Source: Aphanothece hegewaldii CCALA 016 (GTDB lineage Bacteria; Cyanobacteriota; Cyanobacteriia; Cyanobacteriales; Microcystaceae). Taken from it: a stretch of 54,879 nucleotides of DNA. The stretch spans positions 1-54,879 of the forward strand of contig NZ_PXOH01000029.1 of assembly GCF_003007785.1 (NCBI RefSeq). The letters are read 5' to 3'. The notes beneath the pieces are model-generated. The model was not told the DNA's origin. It ran no database searches and saw only the letters and a program-made list of their open reading frames with translations. Of this stretch, positions 35,963-43,044 are shown piece after piece. Every line of letters begins with the position of its first letter. The first letter of the stretch is position 1. Both the position numbers and the translations under genes were made by a program.

Positions 35963-36424
35963 CTAAATTTCTGAAATAATTAAATCTAATTTTTCTTCGT
36001 AAGCATCGTTTACAGGTCCGATATATTCCCATAAATATAAAGTAATATTCCTAATCCAATAGGGAACATTTACAGTTAACGCATAAGTTGACTGATATTT
36101 AATGGGATATCGAAGGACAGAAACTTGATTGAGCCAAATTCTTTTCTTGCTAACAACAGCATCCGATCCCCCACCTGTAACAATGCCAGTTTGAATTCTT
36201 TGATTAACACTCCCTGCATAATGCCAAGTTTCTTTCGCATCACTACTGGTGGCATAAAAAGCGACTAATTCACTTTCTAAAAGAAGTGGAATATTAATCG
36301 GTGGCATTGGATAATATTTATAAATTTCGTTAATTGGGGCTGGGGTTTGCGGTGCATTAAAAGTGCCTTGCCAAACTTGCCCCCAATTATCAGAGTTTCC
36401 CGTGTTGTAACTAAGATTAGTCAT
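35963..36424 (-). CDS. Uncharacterised protein of phage-like operon
   Basis: A 153-residue protein, unrecognised. It has no signal peptide; the middle holds alternating polar/aromatic beta-like stretches (ALTVNVPYWIRNITLYLWEYIG). Its start codon shares one base with the stop of the upstream gene, so translation is coupled. From position it may be a small structural protein. Confidence 0.55.
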   Translation of the reverse strand: MTNLSYNTGNSDNWGQVWQGTFNAPQTPAPINEIYKYYPMPPINIPLLLESELVAFYATSSDAKETWHYAGSVNQRIQTGIVTGGGSDAVVSKKRIWLNQVSVLRYPIKYQSTYALTVNVPYWIRNITLYLWEYIGPVNDAYEEKLDLIISEI

Positions 36425-36660
36425 TACAAGTTCTGTAAATTAAAGGAAACATCATCTAAATAATCATCAATTTTAAGGTCACAACCATCAAGCGTATCGA
36501 TATATTCTTGAGGAGTTATTTTTAAATCAAGAAAATCTTCTAAAGCTTGACGGGAAATGAGAAAATTATTGATTGTTTGCTCATCCATTTTTTCATTTCC
36601 TGTCGGAAGCCATAGCATCAAAGATTCTCTTAAATCCCCTTTGCTAATAGTATTAGTCAC
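36424..36660 (-). CDS. Small acidic protein of phage-like operon
   Basis: A 78-residue acidic, helical protein (SRQALEDFLDLKITPQEYID). It overlaps both neighbours (8 nt upstream, 1 nt downstream), which strongly supports real coupled translation. The ITPQEY..LD pattern recalls small chaperone-like tail-assembly proteins, but this is only a resemblance. No domain is recognised. Confidence 0.55.
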   Translation of the reverse strand: MTNTISKGDLRESLMLWLPTGNEKMDEQTINNFLISRQALEDFLDLKITPQEYIDTLDGCDLKIDDYLDDVSFNLQNL

Positions 36661-37210
36661 GTCTAAACTGCTCAGGCGAAATACTGATTACATATTGCTG
36701 TAAGGTAGTCTCTTCTAACAAACTATTGACCAACTCTTGAAAATATTTGTCAGAAGCTGTTTGACCAACAGGAATTGTATAAGCTGCATTAACAGTTTTT
36801 TTGTATTTGCGCCCAGTAATATGCGAGGTTTTTTCAACTCCAGTTGCTTTAACGCCAACGTGTGCTTTAGCTGAAACAAAACTGCCATCTTTAAAATAGT
36901 CTGTTACAGTTTCCTCCACACCAAATTTAGCTTTCTGGGCTAAACCCGTCCAAAAAGTGTGAGATCTTCCGCTCATCGTCACTAATTTTTTAGCAGCAGC
37001 GTTTGTGGCAACTAGCCCAAAGGCAATGATACCGACTTCTTTTTCCCCGTTCAAATCTGGCATAGTCACACTAAAGGCAGGACCGTTACCCTCTTTCCAC
37101 TGTCCGTATTTTACAAAGTCCAGTTTTTGCGGTAATGAATCTATATCTACTTTGGCTACTTTCAGCGCGTCGTAAACTCGTTCTAAATCGGAAAACCTAT
37201 CTCTAGCCAT
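36653..37210 (-). CDS. Uncharacterised protein of phage-like operon
   Basis: A 185-residue protein, no recognised domain. The start is ATG 37210. A basic, beta-rich centre (GVKATGVEKTSHITGRKYKK) is followed by a C-terminal helix. It is separated by 107 bp from the upstream operon gene, and that gap holds a perfect 18-bp palindrome. A structural or DNA-binding role cannot be decided. Confidence 0.55.
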   Translation of the reverse strand: MARDRFSDLERVYDALKVAKVDIDSLPQKLDFVKYGQWKEGNGPAFSVTMPDLNGEKEVGIIAFGLVATNAAAKKLVTMSGRSHTFWTGLAQKAKFGVEETVTDYFKDGSFVSAKAHVGVKATGVEKTSHITGRKYKKTVNAAYTIPVGQTASDKYFQELVNSLLEETTLQQYVISISPEQFRRD

Positions 37211-37282
37211 AATTTGTTATAGTCAAATGTTTTTGTAGTCGTATCCCTTTTCTAGCCTGCTTTTGAGGACAATAATCTCTAG

Positions 37283-37300
37283 CAACATCTATAGATGTTG
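37283..37300. repeat. Perfect 18-bp palindrome inside the operon
   Basis: Arms CAACATCTA/TAGATGTTG lie between the 278- and 185-residue genes. No T-run follows on the minus strand, so it is not a standard terminator. It may be an RNA processing site or a binding site. Confidence 0.6.
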
Positions 37301-37317
37301 GCGTATAAGCTCAATTT

Positions 37318-38154
37318 TTATGGAATAACTTCAACAAGCGGATCAAGATATCTAAAGGATCGATCAACCAAAACAACAGGTTTTGTACGCCCCCAAATCT
37401 GAGCGATCGCGTATTGAAATCTAACTGTACCAACAGGACGTTTACGCGGCTCTCTTTTTGTTTCACCAAGAATCAAGGCTGATGGTGGAATAGTCGGATA
37501 CTTACTAGATGCGTTTTTAGCTAAATGAGAAGTAAATTTTTTGTCGTCAAAAGTATGAGACTGAAGATCTAATACTTGATCAATTAAAGTTTTTGCTTCA
37601 GTTTCTGAGAAAGCATAGACTTTTAATTGGTATCCTTTCTCAAGGTCAAAATAAGTATAAAGTTCTTTTCCTTTTTTGAAAGTTCTTCCATGATTAGTAC
37701 AAAAATTAGTCTTGATTTTTGTGGCTAGTGTAGTTAGTTCAGTTTTAGTTATGGTTGTTGACGTTTCATTCATTAAACGAAAAGAAATTTGCATTCTAAG
37801 CGGTCTATAATTGACATCTACATCAGAATTATCTTCTCTAAAATAAAGATGAACTAAAGGCTTAAACTCGACTTTTTGCTGATAATCATCAACTGGTATA
37901 CCATACCAAGGCTCAATTAAAGTTTCTATTCTTTGCATAATAAAATAAAAGAATAGTATTCTTAAAACTAAAATTGAAGCTGTATCGTTATCTTTAGGGG
38001 TACAAGCAGTTCTAAGACTACTTCTAGGAGTATTTATATCGGGTTGCCAATTGTCTCCTAAATCTTTAAATTCTTCTCTAACAATTTTACTGAAAGTATT
38101 AACAATTATTGATTGTAAATGTTCCCATTCATTAAAATCAGCAGGTAAAGCCAT
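37318..38154 (-). CDS. Uncharacterised protein of phage-like operon
   Basis: A 278-residue protein with no signal peptide or membrane helix. It mixes helical and beta parts (VDVNYRPLRMQISFRLMNET). It starts 11 nt after the large Pro/Gly-rich protein gene. No domain was recognised. Conservation of such genes next to lysis genes would suggest a particle or tail component. Confidence 0.55.
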   Translation of the reverse strand: MALPADFNEWEHLQSIIVNTFSKIVREEFKDLGDNWQPDINTPRSSLRTACTPKDNDTASILVLRILFFYFIMQRIETLIEPWYGIPVDDYQQKVEFKPLVHLYFREDNSDVDVNYRPLRMQISFRLMNETSTTITKTELTTLATKIKTNFCTNHGRTFKKGKELYTYFDLEKGYQLKVYAFSETEAKTLIDQVLDLQSHTFDDKKFTSHLAKNASSKYPTIPPSALILGETKREPRKRPVGTVRFQYAIAQIWGRTKPVVLVDRSFRYLDPLVEVIP

Positions 38155-38165
38155 AATATTTAAAG

Positions 38166-40187
38166 TTATGATACTAGTGATGGTTTATTCATTGAAGATT
38201 TAGGAATATCAGGAGTTTGTGAGTTAGTTTTTCCAGTAGTTTCCTTAGTTGTTTTCTCGGTTACTTGTTCTTGGGTTTCGGCTTTGATTGTATTAATCTG
38301 TTCTCCCATTTCGTTAATGTTTTCCTGTGCTTCTCTAAAGTTTTCGGTAATTTCTAATAAATCGCTTGATACCTCTTGCGCTCCCTGTAATCCTTCGATT
38401 ACCTTTTGTATTGCTCGATTTCGCTTAGATTTAAAGTTAAACGTTTCTCCAAACCAATCATAAGAACTTTCTAAGATGGTTCCAGATTTCTTCAAAGCAT
38501 TTCCCATCTTACCTGTGTACTTTCCAACCAGTTCCAACCCTTCCGCTACAGCAAAAAGTGAGTCAGTCAATAGCTGATAAGTATTAATAGCCGCCTGATA
38601 AATGCGGTTCGCTTTTTTCCATGTAGTGACTAATTCTGTGTAATTTTCCGCTCCGATGACTCCCTTGATAAAACTTTCAATTGTGTTACCAATTGCCTCA
38701 GAAAAACTTTTTGACACACCATCTGGATCTTTAATTCCAATTAGAGCAAGAATATTCGTAAAAGCCGCGACTAATGTTTCTCCGATATTCCTTGAAAGCA
38801 TTACAGCATTGTGGATTGATGCAGCTAAATTCATCAAAGACAACGCTCGATCCACCGCACTTGATTGCCAAAGCTTTGTAAATTTATCCGTTAAAAAAGT
38901 TGACAAACCGCCGTTTACTTTGGGACCTAATCGCTCCAAAATTTCTTGTAACTGGGCAAGTTGACCCGCGTTGGCTCCCGCGTTAAACTTATCCAGTTTG
39001 TCCCCTATGTTGTCCAGTTTTTTATCTTGATCGCCTAATTTCCCCATTACAGGGATACAGCATTCTTTAGGACCAGGTTGGGTGTTAACGCTCGGTGCAT
39101 TAGGTTCAGGCACGGGCGAAAAACCTGTATTTTTTCCTGTTTTTTGATCAATTCCAGGGGGTAAAAATAGCGGCGGCAATAATGTTATAGGTCCTGGGTT
39201 TTGCTTTGTTCCAGGACTCGTGTTAGTGCCAGGGGTTGTACTTGGGCTTTTTCCAGGACTTGTATTAGTGCCTGGATTTGTTCCAGGGTTTGGGCTAGTC
39301 CCTGGCCCTACAAATCCAGCCGGTCCAGGATTAGGCTTGGTATTGCCTAACGGATCAAAACCAGGATTGTTATTTGTTCCAGGGTTTTGCCCAGGACTTG
39401 TATTAGTGCCTGGATTTGTTCCAGGGTTTGTATTCGTTCCTGGACCTGATGGAGTAAATCCTGGTAAGGGGGGATTAATTCCAGGACCTAGCGGGTTCAG
39501 TCCAGGACCCAGGGGAGTAAGCCCAGGTAGGGGGGGGTTGCTGCCAGGGGACGTGATTCCAGGATTTTTAGGATCTTTATCTTTGTCTTTAAATCCTGGA
39601 GGGGGGTTGTAGGGAATGACTTCTAAAAGATTGATCGTCGTTACTTGAGGAAAGGGGTTTCTTCTGTACTCTTTTGCATTGAACCAGGCAATTTGGGGAC
39701 TTCCTTGAAGCAGCATTAGATCCTCTGCTCCGCCTTTATGCCTCAAATGCCAGCAATGTCCAACGTTGGTATCTTTATGGACAAACCCAACTATAGGACC
39801 AATTCCATACATTGAGGCATTTTTTTCAGTCTGATAATATATGGTTCCCCATGCGAGATCAGATACATATTCATAACTAAATTTAATTAAATAAACTTGA
39901 CCTGGGACCTGACCGCCTAAAAAGTCAGGTCCTATGGGTGGCTCAATTCCTTTATCTTGTCCAGGATTTTGAGGATTGTTTTTGATCGCTTGTTGCTCTT
40001 GAGCGTCAGTTGGACCGACAGGAGGAGGAAAAACTAAATCAAATAATAAAGGCCCAAGCAAACCACCGAAAGAGCCTGGTTTAAACCCAAATGGAGGTTT
40101 AGGCGGTGCTATTGGGGGGGCTAGAGGTGGGGCTAGAGGTGGGGCTACAGGCGGTGCGAACGAATTGGGTCCAATAAATGCAAGCAT
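38166..40187 (-). CDS. Large Pro/Gly-repeat protein, possible structural protein
   Basis: A 673-residue, three-part protein. Residues 1-65 are proline-rich (repeats of PPLAP/PPIAP). Residues 200-350 are built of NPGTNPGTNTSPG-type repeats, a flexible collagen-like linker. Between them is a folded segment (YLIKFSYEYVSDLAWGTIYY). The C-terminal ~300 residues are helical with an alpha-helical hydrophobic region and coiled coil, which resembles a tail tape-measure or fibre layout without a real match. The DNA repeats (for example two near-identical copies around 39255 and 39395) show internal duplication. The function is unknown. Confidence 0.6.
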   Translation of the reverse strand: MLAFIGPNSFAPPVAPPLAPPLAPPIAPPKPPFGFKPGSFGGLLGPLLFDLVFPPPVGPTDAQEQQAIKNNPQNPGQDKGIEPPIGPDFLGGQVPGQVYLIKFSYEYVSDLAWGTIYYQTEKNASMYGIGPIVGFVHKDTNVGHCWHLRHKGGAEDLMLLQGSPQIAWFNAKEYRRNPFPQVTTINLLEVIPYNPPPGFKDKDKDPKNPGITSPGSNPPLPGLTPLGPGLNPLGPGINPPLPGFTPSGPGTNTNPGTNPGTNTSPGQNPGTNNNPGFDPLGNTKPNPGPAGFVGPGTSPNPGTNPGTNTSPGKSPSTTPGTNTSPGTKQNPGPITLLPPLFLPPGIDQKTGKNTGFSPVPEPNAPSVNTQPGPKECCIPVMGKLGDQDKKLDNIGDKLDKFNAGANAGQLAQLQEILERLGPKVNGGLSTFLTDKFTKLWQSSAVDRALSLMNLAASIHNAVMLSRNIGETLVAAFTNILALIGIKDPDGVSKSFSEAIGNTIESFIKGVIGAENYTELVTTWKKANRIYQAAINTYQLLTDSLFAVAEGLELVGKYTGKMGNALKKSGTILESSYDWFGETFNFKSKRNRAIQKVIEGLQGAQEVSSDLLEITENFREAQENINEMGEQINTIKAETQEQVTEKTTKETTGKTNSQTPDIPKSSMNKPSLVS

Positions 40188-40195
40188 ATTTTTAA

Positions 40196-40519
40196 TTAAG
40201 CTGGGCTATTTTGTTTGAAAGCGGTTGGATATGCAACGTTTCCCCAGTCATAGGCAGCCATCCAAGGTTTTTTGTTTGATGGATTGCTGATGACGATCGA
40301 TTCGTCAACTTCAAACGCTAAAGTGATGACAGAGTAAAGTTTTCCATCTAAAGCCCGACCTGTTTTAACGTCTGATTTAGGAAATTGCATATTTTCCTTG
40401 TTTAAAGGAATTTGCAAATTAGAATAAAGAAGGTTTAAGGCAAGACAGTTATGATATGTGAGTTTTTCAAGAGTGACTAATTCTGAAGGTAAGTCGGTGG
40501 ACAAATTGATCAAAGTCAT
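40196..40519 (-). CDS. Small uncharacterised protein, first gene of leftward operon
   Basis: A 107-residue protein starting at ATG 40519. It is beta-rich (YSVITLAFEVDESIVISNP) with no signal peptide. It precedes the Pro/Gly-rich gene by 8 nt and is the first of about twelve leftward genes. No family is recognised. Confidence 0.5.
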   Translation of the reverse strand: MTLINLSTDLPSELVTLEKLTYHNCLALNLLYSNLQIPLNKENMQFPKSDVKTGRALDGKLYSVITLAFEVDESIVISNPSNKKPWMAAYDWGNVAYPTAFKQNSPA

Positions 40520-40598
40520 TTTTCTTTTTCAATAACATTATTCCGATTTTACTCTGATTATTCCTAACTGCCTAACAATCGATTGCCTTATTGTTGTG

Positions 40599-40618
40599 CA
40601 GAAAATAGATATTTTCTG
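40599..40618. repeat. Hairpin in operon/integrase divergent region
   Basis: Perfect arms CAGAAAAT/ATTTTCTG around AGAT. The palindrome CAATCGATTG is next to it at 40576. Both lie in the 226-bp gap between the leftward operon and the rightward integrase gene, so operator or promoter functions are plausible. Confidence 0.5.
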
Positions 40619-40689
40619 TATTACTACGGAAGACTAAAACCCTTATGGAGAGTATCTTTACAGAGTATGAATAATTGGTTAGAGGGCTA

Positions 40690-40730
40690 ATGTTAATTAT
40701 TTATAATTGGCAGAAATAAATAATTAACAT
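40690..40730. repeat. Long inverted repeat just upstream of integrase
   Basis: Perfect 14-bp arms ATGTTAATTATTTA (40690-40703) and TAAATAATTAACAT (40717-40730) separated by 13 bp, 15 bp before the integrase start. This arrangement fits a recombinase binding site or an autoregulatory operator. I saw no second copy elsewhere in the window, so an attachment site is not proven. Confidence 0.6.
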
Positions 40731-40745
40731 TTTCTTGAAAAACAG

Positions 40746-41321
40746 ATGAGAAAGTTTGGTCAAGCTAGTGTTTTAAGTCAAAAAGAATGGAGCAAATTGG
40801 AATCAGTTTGTGACGTTGATTATCACAAAATGATCTGGTCTTTACTTCGTTATACGGGGGCAAGAATTGGGGAGGTAATTCTACTCAAAGTTAAGGATGT
40901 TTACGCCGATTACGATAATCGCCTTATTTACGATGCGATTACTTATCGAAAAGAAAACCGCAAGGGAAAAGATAAACACCACGTTGTTCCAATTTGCGCT
41001 CAATTGAAGCTTTTGTTAAGAGGATATTTTCAAGCGAGCGAATCTGAATGGATGTTCCCAAGCCCCATCGATCCAATGAAGCCGATTAGTTATGAGGCGG
41101 TGTTATTTTTCCTCAAACGAAAATCAGAAGAAGCAGGTTTAGGACATTTACGCATAACGACCCATAGCGGCCGTCGAAGCTGCATAACGGAACTCGCAAG
41201 ACATGGTACTGACCTTAAAACGATTCAAGCCGTTAGCGGTCATAGCAGCCTAGCAAACTTGGCTAGATATATAGAGACTGATCCAGAACGCACTTTAAAT
41301 GCTTTAGAGGGGATTTTTTAA
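40746..41321 (+). CDS. Minimal tyrosine recombinase (catalytic domain only)
   Basis: A 191-residue integrase. All catalytic residues are visible: Arg in TGARIGEV, Lys in the KGKDKHHVVP turn, His-x-x-Arg in THSGRRSC, His in SGHSS and Tyr in ARYIETD. It lacks the N-terminal core-binding domain that most phage integrases have, so DNA contacts may differ or a partner may be needed. The TAA stop shares its last base with the ATG of a small membrane ORF. Confidence 0.9.
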   Translation: MRKFGQASVLSQKEWSKLESVCDVDYHKMIWSLLRYTGARIGEVILLKVKDVYADYDNRLIYDAITYRKENRKGKDKHHVVPICAQLKLLLRGYFQASESEWMFPSPIDPMKPISYEAVLFFLKRKSEEAGLGHLRITTHSGRRSCITELARHGTDLKTIQAVSGHSSLANLARYIETDPERTLNALEGIF

Positions 41322-41434
41322 TGATTTATGACGATTACTGGTTTTGGCTATTTTTCTGCGTTGGGTTAACGATCGCTTTATTATTCGTTGGCTTAAATGA
41401 CACCATTGCGATCGCTGATTGCGCGTTAAGATGA
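41321..41434 (+). CDS. 37-residue membrane peptide coupled to the integrase
   Basis: ATG 41321 overlaps the integrase stop (TAATG). The peptide has a single helix (WFWLFFCVGLTIALLFVGL) and a short polar tail. No family is known. Coupling suggests translation, but the role is unknown. A bidirectional terminator follows. Confidence 0.5.
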   Translation: MIYDDYWFWLFFCVGLTIALLFVGLNDTIAIADCALR

Positions 41435-41454
41435 TTGAGAGGGAAGCATCTATT

Positions 41455-41486
41455 AAAAAAAGGTTCGGCGAGTGAACCTCTTTTTA
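41455..41486. terminator. Bidirectional terminator
   Basis: Stem AGGTTC/GAACCT with a 7-nt loop, an A-run on the left and a T-run on the right. It can end the rightward integrase transcript and the leftward transcript of the gene at 41499-42443. Confidence 0.85.
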
Positions 41487-41498
41487 ATGGTTGTCCTA

Positions 41499-42443
41499 CT
41501 AAACTGGTTTTTTTCCTAAATATTTACTTTTCATTTTCCCAGACTCATCTCGCCAGCGCTCATAACGATATGGACCGTGTAATTTGCCAGATCGTTTAAT
41601 CATCTTTTCTTCAATCCATCTGTTAGGGTGCAGCTTAGTTGTTAGGGTGCAGTCGTTTTCATCAGGTGTTAGGGTGCAGTTATTTTCCTGCTCCCTAACA
41701 CTTTCTTGCTCCCTAACAGGTTCATCGGGAAAAGTTGGGACTATTAGCTCATATTCTCCTTCTTCATAAAAGAATTGATTGATCGAGTCGTCAAGCCAGT
41801 CTTGAGTAGTTGGGTAGTCTTTAGGATTAAAATTTATTTCTGTATCGGTTGTTAGGGTGCAGTCGTGTGATCGTGCCTCCTTCCAGTTCCGATAAGCTTT
41901 CTCATATTCTTCTAGCGAAATAAAGTCATCGGGGTCGGGCGGTTCGTTTGTATCGAAGAATATTAATTTTTGTCCATCCGGTTCGGTTAAACGATCGCAT
42001 TCTCCAAAGTCATCGGGGTTCCATCGGCACTCATCATCTTTTAGGGTGCAGTCGTTTTTAGAGGTTGTTAGGGTGCAAGTATTCTGCTCCCTAACAAGTT
42101 CGATTCGGTCAAAGTCCTCTTGGGACTCTGCGTTTATTCCTTCCCAGAAGATCAGCAGCCGCCACCCTGATATCGGGAGATCAAAAATTTGCTTGATTGT
42201 GCCGATTCCATAATGAAGAAAATACCTATGAGAAACGCGATCGCCTACTTTCATTGGACACGCGGCACGGACCGGGGTAACAACAGGCACTAGCTCTAAT
42301 TCGTCAAGTGGTACTTTAATTTCCTCAAAGTCGGTTGTTTTGATCAAGGCTTTGTTTTTATAAAGCCGTTTGATCGTGCCCCGAATTTCTTCAAATTCGT
42401 TATACCAAACGACGCGGTTTCCAGGCGATAAGGGGTATGTCAT
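41499..42443 (-). CDS. Unknown protein with in-frame repeat motifs (VREQ/CTLT)
   Basis: A 314-residue protein. The N-terminal half has two SH3-like or KOW-like segments (GNRVVWYNEFEEIRGTIKRL and VGDRVSHRYFLHYGIGTIKQ). The C-terminal tail (GPYRYERWRDESGKMKSKYLG) resembles the DUF6788-type end found in other proteins. Between them short peptides CTLT and VREQ recur; they are the two readings of a repeated 12-mer in the DNA. Such repeats look like palindromic elements that inserted in frame. Neighbouring phage-like regulators suggest it belongs to the island. The function is unknown. Confidence 0.65.
   Translation of the reverse strand: MTYPLSPGNRVVWYNEFEEIRGTIKRLYKNKALIKTTDFEEIKVPLDELELVPVVTPVRAACPMKVGDRVSHRYFLHYGIGTIKQIFDLPISGWRLLIFWEGINAESQEDFDRIELVREQNTCTLTTSKNDCTLKDDECRWNPDDFGECDRLTEPDGQKLIFFDTNEPPDPDDFISLEEYEKAYRNWKEARSHDCTLTTDTEINFNPKDYPTTQDWLDDSINQFFYEEGEYELIVPTFPDEPVREQESVREQENNCTLTPDENDCTLTTKLHPNRWIEEKMIKRSGKLHGPYRYERWRDESGKMKSKYLGKKPV
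41622..42095. repeat. Repeated 12-mer GTTAGGGTGCAG/CTGCTCCCTAAC inside a gene
   Basis: On the + strand GTTAGGGTGCAG or a one-base variant occurs at 41622, 41641, 41668, 41851, 42040 and 42067. The inverse form CTGCTCCCTAAC (or TTGCTCCCTAAC) occurs at 41688, 41706 and 42084. Head-to-head pairs at 41668-41699 and 42067-42095 can fold into hairpins. One more copy, GTTAGGGAGCAG, lies outside the gene at 42872-42883. Confidence 0.9.
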
Positions 42444-42516
42444 ATGATCTGTATATAAAGTTGTAGTTTTAGTAATCCCCTAGCAACGCGTAAAATTGTT
42501 AGGGGATTAAAGTTAT

Positions 42517-42762
42517 TTATTCATCGTCGGGTATTCCGGTGATGTCGATGCCTAATGCTTTCATGACTGTTTTAGGAGATTTGTTTAATACTCGACACAT
42601 ATCGGCAAGGACTGACGCGCTAGGCATTCGTTGACCAGCAACATAATATTTAATAGCTGAATAAGCCATCCCCATTCGACTCGCAAAGTCTTTTTGTGTA
42701 TACCCAGCTTGTTCTATGAGGACTTTCAATGGCTTTTCATCCTGAATCAATCTTTCATTCAT
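42517..42762 (-). CDS. XRE-family repressor-like regulator
   Basis: An 81-residue Cro/cI-type HTH protein. The helix-turn-helix reads YTQKDFASRMGMAYSAIKYYVAGQ... with the family-typical AxxxxxxxxxIxxxxxGxxxP spacing. It is transcribed leftward and the divergent region to its right has a paired operator over a consensus promoter. It is the most likely repressor of that promoter. Confidence 0.88.
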   Translation of the reverse strand: MNERLIQDEKPLKVLIEQAGYTQKDFASRMGMAYSAIKYYVAGQRMPSASVLADMCRVLNKSPKTVMKALGIDITGIPDDE

Positions 42763-42776
42763 TTTAGATCAAAAGT

Positions 42777-42820
42777 CCACCACTGTGGCTTGACAAAACA
42801 GTAATAAACCACTAATGTGG
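42777..42820 (+). promoter_or_regulatory. Consensus promoter overlapped by twin operators
   Basis: A TTGACA -35 box (42790-42795) and a TAATGT -10 box (42813-42818) are separated by exactly 17 bp and point to the right. Two copies of CCAC-N4-GTGG flank and overlap them at 42777-42788 and 42809-42820. Their centres are 32 bp, about three helical turns, apart. The pair also forms a longer inverted repeat (AAGTCCAC ... GTGGACTT). This is the pattern of an XRE-repressed phage promoter. Confidence 0.75.
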
Positions 42821-42910
42821 ACTTAATTAGAAACAACATTCCTACCCCTAGAGTGCTTTAAGTCTGCAATAGTTAGGGAGCAGGACTGCTGTAATTATCG
42901 AATAGTGTGT

Positions 42911-42926
42911 TGTGATCGAAATCACT
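42911..42926 (+). promoter_or_regulatory. CRP-like palindrome
   Basis: TGTGA-N6-TCACT resembles the cyanobacterial SyCRP1/CRP site (TGTGA-N6-TCACA), one mismatch. A second half-site TATGTGATC lies 20 bp downstream. It is in the leader between the twin-operator promoter and the gene at 43045. One short match can be chance. Confidence 0.35.
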
Positions 42927-43019
42927 GCACTATGTGATCTAATAAGAGAAAATAAGCCTATGAAACATCGTTGGTCATTTTTTTAGTCTCCCGGAACGTT
43001 TTCCAAAGCAAAGTAACAC

Positions 43020-43036
43020 GAGGGGTGCGTCCCCTC
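43020..43036 (+). terminator. Hairpin 8 nt before a start codon
   Basis: GAGGGG/CCCCTC with a 5-nt loop followed by TTTCCTCT and then the ATG at 43045. A possible short ORF, ATG 42960 to TAG 42986 (8 codons), precedes it. It could be an attenuator or a translation block; no Shine-Dalgarno is seen in front of the gene. Confidence 0.5.
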
Positions 43037-43044
43037 TTTCCTCT

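Noticed and set aside
39220..39612. 130-codon ORF on the + strand
   Set aside because: It is the antisense of the Pro/Gly repeats of the 38166-40187 gene; the repeat makes both strands open.
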